64,000 nucleotides of DNA from Stomorhina lunata. Its lineage: Eukaryota > Arthropoda > Insecta > Diptera > Rhiniidae. The notes below the pieces were generated by a model. The model was given only the letters and a program-made list of their open reading frames with translations. It was not told the origin of the DNA and searched no databases. A program made the position numbers and the translations under genes. The stretch lies in assembly GCA_933228675.1 (NCBI GenBank), contig OW121742.1, positions 107,400,940 to 107,464,939 of the forward strand, given 5' to 3'. This document shows positions 36,300 to 47,249 of the stretch, one piece after another; the first letter of the stretch is position 1, and every line of letters starts with the position of its first letter.

Positions 36300-37530
36300 T
36301 GTTTACAGCCAAATATTTCAATATTATTTCTAGAGTTTGTTAATGTAAAATCCTTTAAATGTTTAATTATTTTTATAAAATTTCTCTTGTACCTTAAAAC
36401 TCAAATTTCTTTGAAATTATCAAAAAAAAAAAAAAATTGTTAAATAGTTATTTTTCTACTAAAAAACATTTCAGAAATGTTCTTTTTCAAAGCCAAAAAA
36501 CTGTGAAATATGTCGTATTAAAATTTTGTTTTTTTTTGTCTAAATTCTTTTCTACGTTTAATAAATAGTTTCTTAGTAATTTTTCTTAATTTTTTCTTTT
36601 GTTGAATCTCTTGATTGTATATTTTTTTTTAAATAAATTGTCTTAAAAAAGTTTTATAATCATGAAAAATTTCGAAATTTCAAAATCTCAAAAACATTTT
36701 TTTTAAATTTATTCAATTCCTCGTTTCAAAATGTTTAAAGGCGTCTCACCTTAATTTCCCTTAAGGAATTAATTTAATTTTTTACGAACCTTAAAATTTT
36801 AAACAAAACGAATGAATAAAATTTAACTTTAGAGTTTTTTGAGAATTCGAAATTTTCTTAAAATTTAGTTAAAAAATTAAATATTTTCCTTTTTGATTTT
36901 CTCAACAAAAAATTGTTATTATTTCTTTAAAAAGTTTGTTTAATTTGTATCTTTTAATTTCCCTTAAAAAATTTTGTTTTTTTGTTATTTAATTTAAGAA
37001 AAAAAGAAATGAAAAATATATCACAAATAATTCATGTAAAATAAACGTTTAAAAAAATATTTTAAAAAACTTAAAACAGAAAAAAAATAAAATAAACTAA
37101 AAACTTAGAAAAAATAAAATATTAAATATTAAAAAAACAACAAAATCATACCAATCAACAAACTAAATGCTAACATTTCAAAATACCTCCAAAATAAAAA
37201 CAAATTAAATACAAAAAAAAACTAAATGTAATTAAATTTATAAACAAAAAAAAAAACGAAAAACTAATTTTAATTAATCATAAAAAAATACAAATTTGTT
37301 AAATTTACTTTATTATTATTATATAGAATTTAAAACAACAACTAAATAATATTAATTATAAAAATATTAAATAATTTTAAAAGTAACTTAGTTTTTTTTT
37401 TAATTCAAATAATTATAATTTTTTTTTATTTTATTTTTTAGAAATTATATAAATTTATTTAAAAAAAAATCAAAATCATCCAAATTTCTTAATTATCGCC
37501 AAGGAAAAACAATATTTTTAAAATCAGTTC
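36300..37530. other. Low-complexity AT-rich DNA
   Basis: Poly-A, poly-T and ATT-rich runs. No gene or defined repeat. Confidence 0.5.
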
Positions 37531-37533
37531 ATT

Positions 37534-38991
37534 TGTGAATAAAAGTTCCCGTTGAGTTTTTATACCTTTCCTTGTTTCCCTAAAAAATTAAAAAAAAAAA
37601 TCAAAATTTGTTATCAAAAATTAGTGATCACAAAATTTCGTTATTTTTGAGAAAATCAAGTTTAAAGTTTTCCATATAATAAATTCAAAAAATCAAAATT
37701 CGTTATGAAAAATAAGTGATCACAAAATTTCGCTATTTTTGAGAAAATCAAGTTTAAAGTTTTTCATATAAAAATTTCAAAAAATCAAAATTCGTTATGA
37801 AAAATGAGTGATCACAAAATTTTGTTATTTTGGCTCTATCATAATTAATTTGAAAATCGATATTAAAATTTACCATATAAAAATTTCAAAAAACCTAAAT
37901 TCGTTATGAAAAATGACTGATCACAAAATTTTGTTATTTTGGCTCTATCTATCATAATTAATTTGAAAATCGATATTAAAATTTACCATTTAAAAATTTC
38001 AAAAAACCTAAATTCGTTATGAAAAATAAGTGATCACAAAATTTCGTTATTTTGGCTCTATCTATCATAATTAATTTGAAAATCGAATTTAAAATTTACC
38101 ATATAAAAATTTCAAAAAACCTAAATTCGGTATGAAAAATGAGTGATCACAAAATTTCGTTATTTTGGCTCTATCTATCATAATTAATTTGAAAATCGAT
38201 ATTAAAATTTACCATATAAAAATTTCAAAAAACCTAAATTCGTTATGAAAAATGTGTAATCACAAAATTTTGTTATTTTGGCTCTATCTATCACAATTAA
38301 TTTGAAAATCGATATTAAAATTTACCATATAAAAATTTCAAAAAACCTAAATTCGTTATGAAAAATGTGTAATCACAAAATTTTGTTATTTTGGCTCTAT
38401 CTATCATAATTAACAAGAAAAATCGGGTTTAAAGTTTTCCATATAAAAATTTCAAAAAACCTAAATTCGGTATGAAAAATGTGTAATCACAAAATTTTGT
38501 TATTTTGGCTCTATCTATCATAATTAACGAGAAAATCTACTTTAAAGTTTTCTATATAAAAATTCCAAAAAAATCAGTTTTTGGTATGAGAAATAAGTGA
38601 TCACAAAATTTCATTATTTTGGCTCTATCTATTATAATTAATGAGAAAATCGAGTTTAAAGTTTTCCATATAAAAAATCTAAATTGGCCATGAAAAATGA
38701 GTGATCACAGAATTTCGTTATTTTGTCTCTACTCTATTATAATTAACGAGAAAATCGAGTTAAAAGTTTTCCATATAATAATTCCAAAAAAATCAATTTT
38801 TGATATGAAAATTTCTCAAGTATTAAATTTTTTACTTCTCCCTTATTAATAAACAAACTTCGAAAATGGGAAAATATTAAAATTCCCTTTCACATCAAAA
38901 TATTCTCTCCTTAAGTTTATAATAGGAGAATTAGTTTAGGGTAAAAAATAAGCTCACGGGGAATTAAACTCAACGGGAATATTTATAATTG
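37534..38991. mobile_element. Family C element with internal satellite
   Basis: The left end AAAAGTTCCCGTTGAGTTTT (about 37540) is inverted at the right (ACTCAACGGGAATATTTA, 38967-38985). About 60 bp of left-end sequence, then the 113-bp array, then about 180 bp of right-end sequence. The related copy at 44668-44886 has both ends but no array. Confidence 0.6.
37610..38830. repeat. 113-bp tandem repeat, about 11 units
   Basis: The TGATCAC/TAATCAC landmark falls at about 37625, 37717, 37809, 37918, 38031, 38144, 38257, 38370, 38484, 38598 and 38702. Spacing is 92 bp at the left, then 109-114, then 104. Units carry GGCTCTATCTATCATAATTA and ATTCGTTATGAAAAAT. It is the same family as 20180-20580, in reverse orientation. 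Confidence 0.95.
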
Positions 38992-39308
38992 GGCCAAAGA
39001 CTTTATGATTTAAAGATTTTGCACTTCCATACAATGATTTGCCGTATGGTCGTTTTGAAAAGTCCCTTAAAAAAGAGAAAAACAACTAATGGGGGCGATT
39101 ATCCCATGAGAGAAAGCTAAGGCCCACACACGTGCTCATGAAATGTATGTTTGTTTGTGCGTTTATGGGTTTTCCTTGTTCTTAAATCCACTTTAATTTC
39201 ACTTTTAACAGAAAAAAAAAAATTTTGGAGTGTAATATCTTTATATTTAATTGTCTTTGATTGGGCTAAATATTTTTAAATTTGTATTTAGGCTTAGCTT
39301 TATAATAC

Positions 39309-39452
39309 CCTGCCGGCCATCAGTTTATTACACCTTAACTTAAAGGCAACTTTGTTCTTCTTAATAACTCGCTAATAAACAATTACAGACACTTCATTTT
39401 ACTGATGTTCAAAGTTTCATTTCGTAGGTGTCATAAACTAATGACCGACAGT
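39309..39452. mobile_element. MITE-like inverted-end element 1
   Basis: CTGCCGGCCATCAGTTTATT (ACACCT follows) at 39310-39335 is complementary, with few mismatches, to AGGTGTCATAAACTAATGAC (CGACAG follows) at 39426-39451. Confidence 0.55.
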
Positions 39453-39629
39453 GTTTATTATTATCTTATTTATCTTAAAGAAATAAACAAAAAACTATAT
39501 ATCATTATTAAAAAATATTAAATGTATAACACAAACTTCTTAACACGATCTGAAAACCGAAACTTTGGTCCTATCTTAATTTTTATTTAAACTTTTTTAT
39601 ATATACACAATTTATCTATTAACAATTAC

Positions 39630-39845
39630 ACTGCCTGTCATCAGTTTACGACACCTACAGAATTAAACTTTAATGGACAGTAACTCGCTCCTTTGTTTTT
39701 TTTATATTATAGCTTATTTTATATTATAGCTTATTTTGTCTACTAATTAGGTAGGAAATATGGATGAAGCTGGTCTTACCCTTAACAATTTTTAGCTTAT
39801 CTGACTACGATATTTTAGTAGGTGTCATAGACTGGTAACCAGCAG
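39630..39845. mobile_element. MITE-like inverted-end element 2
   Basis: CTGCCTGTCATCAGTTTACG (ACACCTA follows) at 39631-39657 is mirrored by TAGGTGTCATAGACTGGTAA (CCAGCAG follows) at 39819-39845. The termini match element 1 (39309-39452), so they are two copies of one family about 180 bp apart. Confidence 0.55.
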
Positions 39846-40051
39846 TTTATTTAAAACGGCTTTGTGGTATAATACAAATATTCATAGAATAAATTCATTA
39901 TTTTTGTATTTAAGTTTACAAATTTAGAACAGTTCGAATTTCCTTTGAATCGGTCTACATTTGAGAAAGTCAAAAATCATTTAAAAACCTTTCATTGGAC
40001 TATTTTCCCACACAAGACCTAACGTTAAATGAGACGAAAATTACAAAAAAC

Positions 40052-41037
40052 TAGGGTTTGCAAAAAACCGCGAAAATGAGAAACCGCGGTTTCGGTTTTA
40101 AAACACCCAAAACCGACCGGTTTCGGTTGGGTTTTCGGTTTTTTAAATAAAACTATTTCAGCTTATATTTTAATACTAAAATTCAGGAAAATAATTCAGG
40201 TTTTTTAAATATGAGGGATTTCTTAAATAAGTCTTGTTTCTTTTGGAGAAACTGCAGAGCCCCTTTAGCGTGAATAATATTTGCATCCGAGCGACAAATT
40301 GCTTCAATAGTAATTTTTACAAATAGAACGATTTTAAAAAATTTACAATTTCAAAATCGATAGAATGAAGCAAACCTAAGGTCGACAGCATTTCTTAACT
40401 CTCATGAATACTTTCTTTTAGAAGCAGAAATCTAAGAGTAAACTTTATTCACGATTATGATGCTTTTTAACACTTGTTTGTAAAATATTATAACGAACTG
40501 ACGAACTTTTGAAATACCGAACAGTTTTCCTTACAACCTCTAGGTTCAAATGTATATGGGCAATCGGTTTTAAATGAGTCAAAGTTTCATCGTCGCCGTC
40601 TTCAAAATTGATTTTCAGATACAAATTTGATATTGGCTGCTGCTCCATCTATAGTACATGCTACGATGTTTGTATCAAGTGAAATATTAAACTCCATTAG
40701 CCTTTGTCTAATGAAATTCCACGTTCCTAAAATAAGGCCCAGGTTATAAAATTTACCATGATAATCGTGAATATTTACGTTCATATACCGTCTTCCCCTT
40801 ACACCTGTCCATTCGTCCATTGTAAACACCTTTTGCTTGTTTCATTCTTCTGCTTCATTAAATAGACAAATTACGTGCAAATTTATGATAAGCTAATGTT
40901 ATTTCTGAATAATACCAACAAAAAATTATGAAAAATAAATAGCTAAAACCGCGGTTTTTTCTACGGTTTTCGGTTTCGGTTTTGAGGCATAAAAAACCGA
41001 GGTTTCGGTTTCGGTTAAAACCGAACTGCAAACCCTA
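40052..41037 (-). mobile_element. Internally deleted hAT-family DNA transposon
   Basis: The termini TAGGGTTTGCA (40052) and TGCAAACCCTA (to 41037) are inverted repeats that continue into AACCG-rich subterminal sequence. They are flanked by a perfect 8-bp direct repeat CAAAAAAC (40044-40051 and 41038-41045), the hallmark target duplication of hAT elements. The minus strand encodes part of a hAT transposase: TMDEWTGVRGRRYMNVNIH, FYNLGLI and the IVACTIDGAAANIK block (40602-40829), then after a frameshift a HLNLEVVRKTVRYFK-like segment (40445-40600). The N-terminal zinc finger and the C-terminal dimerisation region are missing, so it is non-autonomous. The exact duplication suggests a fairly recent insertion. 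Confidence 0.9.
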
Positions 41038-41059
41038 CAAAAAACGCTAGCAAAAATGA

Positions 41060-41660
41060 AGATAATGAGAATATCTGATCCATCGATCATCAAACTGCAT
41101 TCTCAAGCCCAGAACATTAAGATCTTTTGGTTTCTTAACTTTAATACAACTCATAAATAAAGCTGATAACACTGGGTCTTCCGGTCTTCCTCCTTTTCGC
41201 GCGATTCCATAAAGAGGTTGTGTTAATATCCCGGTTTAACGTTTTTATCTTATGGTGCCTCATGGTCCCAATCTCCAAAAGGTCTGGTCTGCAATTAAAT
41301 GAGTACGAATGGCAAATGTTGCAGTCAGTCTGTAATAGAGCCCCTAGGGCCTGTTCGGAAATGCATCACTGCGCTGTATCACGACTTCCAGCGCTTGAAA
41401 ATAAGCTAACTGTATTATTTTACTCCAAAGTTTTTACGCAAGTAGAAAGCCGAACAGGCCCTATATAGGATTGAAAGTTTAGCAAATAAGGTCATTTAGA
41501 AAAATAAGAAATGAGTTAGTAGAAATTTCGGAGCCTTGCGGTATCCCTGAATTAATCTTAAACTTGTTTAATGAGATCATATCTATTAAAATCAGTTTAT
41601 TGCGATCCCTGAAGAAGATCGATATAAATCAAAAGAAGTAAATACTGACACCAAAAGTAA
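41060..41660 (-). mobile_element. Non-LTR reverse transcriptase fragment
   Basis: The minus strand reads KINSGIPQGS then FLIFLNDLI near 41500-41560. This is reverse transcriptase motif B followed by the LFLIFINDL helix. The downstream part matches 49310-49760 and 47090-47235 at DNA level (CAGAACAT, ACACTGGGTCTT, CGGTATCCCTGAATT). The frame is broken. Confidence 0.65.
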
Positions 41661-41720
41661 TAAGTTTTGATTGGAACTACATATTTGGAATCGATATATA
41701 TATATATATATTGAACTCTT

Positions 41721-41945
41721 TTATTGCCTTTGTTGGTTTGTCTTCTTTAATTTGGCGTCCACTAAGTTCATTTTGGTGTATTGACTGGAAGGAGTTGCAT
41801 TGGTATTATCGCGGCAACAGAATAATTGTACATTGGATAATCCTTCAATCGCGTCATCAATGCCGGCTGCCTGAATAATTTGTTTCTCGGCGGACGTCAA
41901 AGAAAGTTTCTTCATATGGTCCACCTTCAGTTTTCTTTTTCTAGC
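41721..41945 (-). CDS. Unidentified short open frame, possible exon or retro-fragment
   Basis: On the minus strand 74 codons are open, from a possible acceptor (ATAAATAG, ending near 41944) to a stop at 41721. The peptide begins basic (ARKRKLKVDHMKKLSLTSAE), has an alternating helix-like middle (KQIIQAAGIDDAIEGLSNV) and a Gln/Lys-rich end. The composition is more protein-like than the surrounding DNA. I do not recognise it. It may be the last exon of an unseen gene, a degraded gene copy, or part of a transposon. Confidence 0.25.
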   Translation of the reverse strand, partial: ARKRKLKVDHMKKLSLTSAEKQIIQAAGIDDAIEGLSNVQLFCCRDNTNATPSSQYTKMNLVDAKLKKTNQQRQ

Positions 41946-42130
41946 TATTTATGCATCGAATAATTTTTGCAAAGAAAACACTCGATATTGAAAGCTATTA
42001 TCTCAAAATTTGTTTTGTACGATATCGAATGCCATGATCCCAAAATTAAGTCATTCGATCAAAGTAGCTCGGTATCGACAGCCGTAATTAGACCCCTGCT
42101 TTAAGACTAAAATGCCATTCGGTTTAAGAG

Positions 42131-42270
42131 ACTTATGTAGGGTTCATGTAACTCAAGCGTCTGACGATTGAGTGAAATTTTCATGTATTTTGTTTTTGTT
42201 ACAAAAACAAAACACATGTAAATTTCACTCAATCGTCAGACGCTTGAGTTACATGAACCCTACATTAAGT
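42131..42270. mobile_element. 140-bp near-perfect palindrome (foldback element)
   Basis: The left arm from ATGTAGGGTTCATGTAACTC through GTGAAATTT...TTTGTTTTTGT is almost exactly complementary to the right arm ending GAGTTACATGAACCCTACAT. Only one or two bases lie at the centre, and the arms are about 65-70 bp each. There is no coding capacity. It would form a long hairpin as DNA or RNA. Confidence 0.85.
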
Positions 42271-42274
42271 TGAG

Positions 42275-42440
42275 GTCCGCTAGAACTCTTTCAAGTTCGG
42301 CCTGTGATTGATGGCTTTCCGGCAAGAGCGAATTACTTGCAAAGGTTCAGCCAAGAGCTTTATCAATCGGCTTCTTTTTCTCTTATCCTTGACTCCCAGT
42401 GAAGCATAGGGCCTCAATCAATCGGTTTAGTGTGAAAATA
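42275..42440. mobile_element. Fragment related to the 47-49 kb non-LTR element
   Basis: CTTATCCTTGACTCCCAGTG followed by AAGCATAGGGCCTCAA matches 47562-47585 and 47982-48015, so it is a further fragment of the tail of that element. Confidence 0.5.
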
Positions 42441-42739
42441 TTATCATTCTTTAAATGAGTCGGAATTAAAGTACATAATTCCCCGGGGAGCAGTTATAGC
42501 TTTAGCGAGTTGTCCCTCTCGGCGTTTGGACTTCTATTAAGAAACACGAAGTGCCGATGTTGTGCCCTGATTTTGAACTTAAACACATGGACATTTAAAT
42601 GCATCAAACGTTCCTACGGTTATTGACACTGCCCTAGTTCATGAAAGTCCTGTGTATCAAGACTTTCAGAAAACTAAGTTTTACATAAGGCAAAGGCATT
42701 CGGCCAGAGAAGAAATTCGTTCTAAAAGCTAATTTGAAA

Positions 42740-43960
42740 CGGCATTTCTAGGTTAGGTTTGGCAGGCAGCCGATGATAAGTCAGCGTCACTTTGGTCCCA
42801 GTAACGGTCCCTTTGCGGAAAGTGATTAATTCCAGACCATTGATGAGAGGCTTATTCAAGCCAGCCTGTAGCCTTGGCAAATGAGTCTATTTTACGAATA
42901 TCAATACTCGCTAGATCGGAAATATCATGCGCTAGATCGGAAATATGGGCGGGGCAGTGACAGAGAAGAAAAGTTACTGTCTCATTATCTTCTATCTTGT
43001 GGCAACTGCGACAGTAGTCCCATATGTTGAAAATTTAGTCTTCTGGCATGCAGCCCAAAAACGCAGTGTCCCGTTAAGGTTGAAATTATGTTAGGTGGCG
43101 AGATAGAGATATCAAGCATTTTAGAAAGTTTATTATTGTAGGTGGGTCATGTCTGCCTGAAGATTGAACAAGTGGTTTTAGTGGATCAAATGTTATGGGC
43201 TGTTACGTAGGGAAATTGCCTAATTACTCATTTGCAGGCGGATAGCGGTAATCCCATAAATTAGTCGATGTTTTCCTGACTCAGGAGAGCACCGGATTTA
43301 GCAAGTTAGTCCTCAGTAGAGTTACCAGGTATGTTATTATGCCCGGGTACCCAGACTAGCAATATTGCAATGTCTCGCCATCTCGTTAAGAGATGCCCGG
43401 TATTCGCGTGTAAGAACAGATGTATGGATAGGGATTTCATGGCAGCCTGACTGTCGATACAGAAACGAATATCCCTATCGTATATTCTGTGGGATCTTAT
43501 CCAATTAACTGAGCCCTAGAATATGGCCGATATCTCGGTTTAAAGATAAATCAGGAAGTCTGAAACAAATTTCCTTCTCCGTGTATACCTCCAAACGTTC
43601 GTCATCAAGAGATGAGAGGTCTCCAGAGATAGTCATAGTAAAGGATCTGTCAAAGAGAGGGCCGGATATGCAGTAGTCGATGTAGTCCGAGATATTTGTG
43701 ATTTTATCCATAATAGTGGAGAGTTCTATTTGTGAGTGAGACCAGTTTTCGATAGTGCTTAGTCGGACAGCCGAGTTAAGAGCAATTTGTTGTGCTATTA
43801 GTTTGACTGGGAGCCAGTTTAGCATGACCATTAGTTGGTGGGGTTCTTAAGGCGCCAGTAATCATTGGAGCGGGACAATCTTAAAGTTTTAGTAAAACAA
43901 TCCCGCTTGGTTGTCTTGGTGAATGCAGGGCACCAAACCAAAGCACTATACAGTTATAGG
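42740..43960 (-). mobile_element. Non-LTR pol remnant: thumb, RNase H and tail
   Basis: In minus-strand order: PTN/LMVMLNWLPVKLIAQQ (thumb, near 43820), SAVRLSTIENWSHSQIEL, a degraded RNase H (LEVYTEKE, then EISAI and DIRFCIDSQAA near 43430-43560), and a tail with ETVTFLLCHCPAHISDLA and IDIRKIDSFAKATGW (about 42850-43000). A direct duplication, CGCTAGATCGGAAATATGGG-like, occurs at 42908-42950. The frame is multiply broken. Confidence 0.75.
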
Positions 43961-44190
43961 CTTGAAAAATGTCATTCCTAACAATTTAAACAAGTTTAAA
44001 ACGTTGGTCAGAGAAATCCATGAGATAACGCCAGTTATCAAACATAAGAGCTATGATTATCTTTTTTGTAATTTACTAATGTTCGAGGTGGAAGACGTTC
44101 TTCATAAATGAATATCAAAAGTCCTTATGGGTTTGATGCTTGAATTGTGGAAAAGGATTTTGTAGTCTTACCTTAGAACAGCAAATACAT
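43961..44190. other. Spacer between pol remnant and MITE A1
   Basis: No recognisable feature. A 62-codon open frame at 43923-44111 (+) runs antisense to the edge of the pol remnant and has no family resemblance. Confidence 0.35.
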
Positions 44191-44390
44191 ACCCCTATTG
44201 TCGTTCTCAACTCAACTCAGTTTGGTCGTCTGCCAGTCGACCCAACTTTCACTTAACCAAATTATTTTTTGGTATTGCGGAACTTAAAAACGATGAGTTC
44301 TGCAATATCAAAACATAATTTGTTTGATTGAAAGTTGGATTGACTGGCAGACGACCAAACTGAGTTGAGTTGAGAACGGCAATTTGGGCA
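44191..44390. mobile_element. Palindromic MITE family A, copy 1
   Basis: About 200 bp with arms of roughly 85 bp: CCCCTATTGTCGTTCTCAAC ... GTCGTCTGCCAGTCGACCCA at the left, and their complement (CTGGCAGACGACCAAACTGA ... GAGAACGGCAAT) at the right, around a GGAACTTAAAAACG-type centre. Three further copies lie in the window. Confidence 0.85.
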
Positions 44391-44394
44391 ACAA

Positions 44395-44500
44395 TCTCAC
44401 AATTGAGCACCCTCATTTAAAAACGCTCTTCATTTGGCCAACCTTGCCCTTGAGCATATTGTGGGCCAATAAACCAGTTCACATTTGAACTCATTGGTGT
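44395..44500. repeat. Short dispersed repeat
   Basis: CATTTGGCCAACCTTG preceded by CTCATTTaAAAACGCTCT recurs at about 52145-52185. Its nature is unknown. Confidence 0.4.
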
Positions 44501-44667
44501 AGGCAAACAACTTTTTTACTAGCTTTTTTTTCTATTTTCTTTTCTTAAACCTTAACTTCTTTTTAAATTAAGTGCCATTTTTTTCAAAATTAGCAACTGG
44601 AAAGTATTCTTTATATGTTTTAATTAATTTTTGTTAAATTTTTTATATTTTCAATTTTTTTCAAGTA

Positions 44668-44886
44668 TTTATGAATAAAAATTCCCGTTTAATCTTAACA
44701 CTTTTCTCTGTTTTCGTATTTCAAAAAAATTCTCAGGAGGAAAAAACTTCGAAAATTTAAAATTTTCAATTGAAATTCCCTTTCTCAAAAAAAGTATTCT
44801 CCTCTAAAACTATAAAAGAGAAATTAACTTATCGTAAAAAATAAGCTCAAGGGGAATTGAATTTACCGGGAATATTTAAAATTGGC
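44668..44886. mobile_element. Family C element, short copy without internal array
   Basis: The left end AATAAAAATTCCCGTTTAAT (44673) and the right end ATTTACCGGGAATATTTAAA (to about 44880) are inverted repeats. The interior matches 38860-38985. About 215 bp and non-coding. Confidence 0.65.
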
Positions 44887-45168
44887 CTGATACTTTTTTC
44901 AATTTTTTTTTTCAATACTTTTAAAATTTTTTTGAAAAATATTTAAATCAAAAACTTTCAAAATACAAATAAAAATAATCATCAAAATAAAAAATATAGA
45001 AAAATATTTAAAACTAAACAGAGAGAAACAAAAAACCAACAAACTTACAAATTTTATAAAATTAATTCTAATAAAAAAAAACCTAAAATAATACTAGCAA
45101 AAATTACTAACAATAACCACCCAAATAAAACAAATTTAAATTTAAAACTAAAATAATTTTAAATAAAT

Positions 45169-45360
45169 TGCCCCTGTTTCCGTTCTCAACTCAACTCAGT
45201 TTGGTTGTCTGCCAGTCAACCCAATTTTCACTCAAACAATTTTTCTTTTTGATATTGCGGAACTTGAGTTTCGTAATATCAAATAATTATTTGTTTGACT
45301 GAAAGTTGGGTTGACTGGCAGACGACCAGACTGAGTTGAGTTGAGAACGACAATAGGCAA
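45169..45360. mobile_element. Palindromic MITE family A, copy 2
   Basis: Same arms as copy 1 (CGTTCTCAACTCAACTCAG and GTCTGCCAGTCAACCCAA with their complements), about 190 bp. Confidence 0.85.
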
Positions 45361-45666
45361 AAACCAACACTAAAACTACATAAACTCAAGGTAGGGACTA
45401 AAACAAAACAGAAGAAAAAAACTATAACAAAAAATATTTTATAATTAATTATTCAAACTTAAATTTAATAAAAAAAAAAATAAACTACAAAAAACTAAAA
45501 CTAAAGACTACTTTCTGCTATATTTTTCATGTTAATCTTATGTTAATCTAAATATTTTATATAACAAAAAATAGACCAAGTTTTAAAACAAATTATAGAA
45601 ATTAAGAGATTTATCAAACCTTCAATTTATTATAAAAAAAAATAACAAAATATTGAAAAAACAATT

Positions 45667-45871
45667 GCAACTATTGCCGTTCTCAACTCAACTCAGTTGA
45701 GTTGTCTGCCAGTGGACCCAACTTTCACTCAACCAAATTTATAATTTGATACTGCGGATTTAAGAAACGTTGAGTTTCTCAATATCAAAAAATAATTTGG
45801 TTGAGTGAAAGTTGACTGTTTTGCCTGGCAGTCGACCAAACTGAGTTGAGTTGTGAACGGCAGTAGGGGCA
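45667..45871. mobile_element. Palindromic MITE family A, copy 3
   Basis: Full-length family member. The right end GGCAGTAGGGGCAAATAA mirrors the TGCCCCTATTGCC left end seen in copies 2 and 4. The arms have small indels. Confidence 0.85.
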
Positions 45872-47085
45872 AATAAGAGCCTTTTAATTAATTAAAAGAA
45901 AAAAAATAAATAATAGTGAATAGTGATAAAAAGAAATATATTGTATTCATTAAATAAAATTTACTAATAGTTTAATATTAATTTGATTTAAAATCTTGAA
46001 ATTTTTAAGTTTTTTTTATATAATTAATTTATAATTAATTAATTTCTAAAACTTAAAATATAAATAGCTTCCTTCCTTTATAAAGAAAATGTAACTAATT
46101 TTTTAACAATTGTTTTTAATTTTTAAGTTTAAATTTTTTAATTTTTAACTTTTAGATAAATTTTAAAAATTTTTTAAGATTATACGAAAAATTTGTAAAG
46201 TTTTACATAAATTTTTTATATCTTCAAATTTTTAATTTTCAAATTTATATAAATTTTAAAAGATTTTACATAATTTTTTGAAATATTTCAAATTTTACAT
46301 AATTTTTTGAATTTTTTTTATAAATTTTTAAAATTTTTCAAAGTTTTTTTTTTCCAAAATTTATTTTTCTTTAAATTTTAAAAGTTTTACGTAAGTTTAT
46401 CAAATTTTCAAATCTTCAAATTTTTAATTTTCATTTTTATATAAATTTTAAAAAATTTGACATATATTTTTTTGAAATATTTCATATTTTACATAATTTT
46501 TTAAAATTTTTTGTAATTTAAAATTAAAAAATTTTTTTTTATCTAAAAAAATTTTTTCCAAAATTTATTTTTCTTTAAATTTTTTTTTATTTTTTATAGA
46601 ATTACAAAAAATCGATATGTAATAAAAACAACAAAACAAAAATTTATAGTGATATCCATAAGACAAAAACAAACAAATAAAAAAAAATTAAAAATTTTAA
46701 AATACATAAATGTATAAAAAACAAAATAATTTTACTTTTTTTTTTCAAAAAAGAAACAAAACAATTAAAAAATATGTGATCTTAAAGTTTATTATTAAAA
46801 ATAATTAAAAACAAAACCCCATACAATAAAGCCAAAATTGTAACACTTAAAACATAAACTTTATTTCAAAACATTTAGAAAATTTCAAAACCGAATTAAT
46901 AAAAAAAACTTGTTATTAACAACAAAAAGAAAATATTAAAAATTCAATAATAAAATATAAAAATTCAAATTGATGTGTAGTAGCCTATAAGTTTATTACC
47001 TAAAAAAAATCATAGAAAAGCCAATAAAACATTAAAGGTCAAAGGTCAACAAAATTTCATTTCATTTATAAAAAAATCTAGATCA
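45872..47085. other. Low-complexity A/T-rich DNA
   Basis: Dominated by TTTAAAATTTT-type and poly-A/T runs. No gene is seen. Confidence 0.5.
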
Positions 47086-47089
47086 GTTT

Positions 47090-47235
47090 TATTTTCAGTT
47101 TTCAATAAAGTCTCTAAATCGGGACTTAAATCGATAATATAAATTAGAAAAATAAGAAATATTATAGAAGAAAAAACGGATCCTTCCGGTATCCTTGAAA
47201 ATCTTGAATTCGTTTGGTAAAATCTTTCATATCCC
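47090..47235 (-). mobile_element. Reverse transcriptase fragment (third copy)
   Basis: Matches 49620-49740 and 41480-41600 (for example GATCCTTCCGGTATCCTTGA, CTTGAATTCGTTTGG). It is a short relic of the same motif B region. Confidence 0.5.
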
Positions 47236-47249
47236 TTTCACATCGTGAT

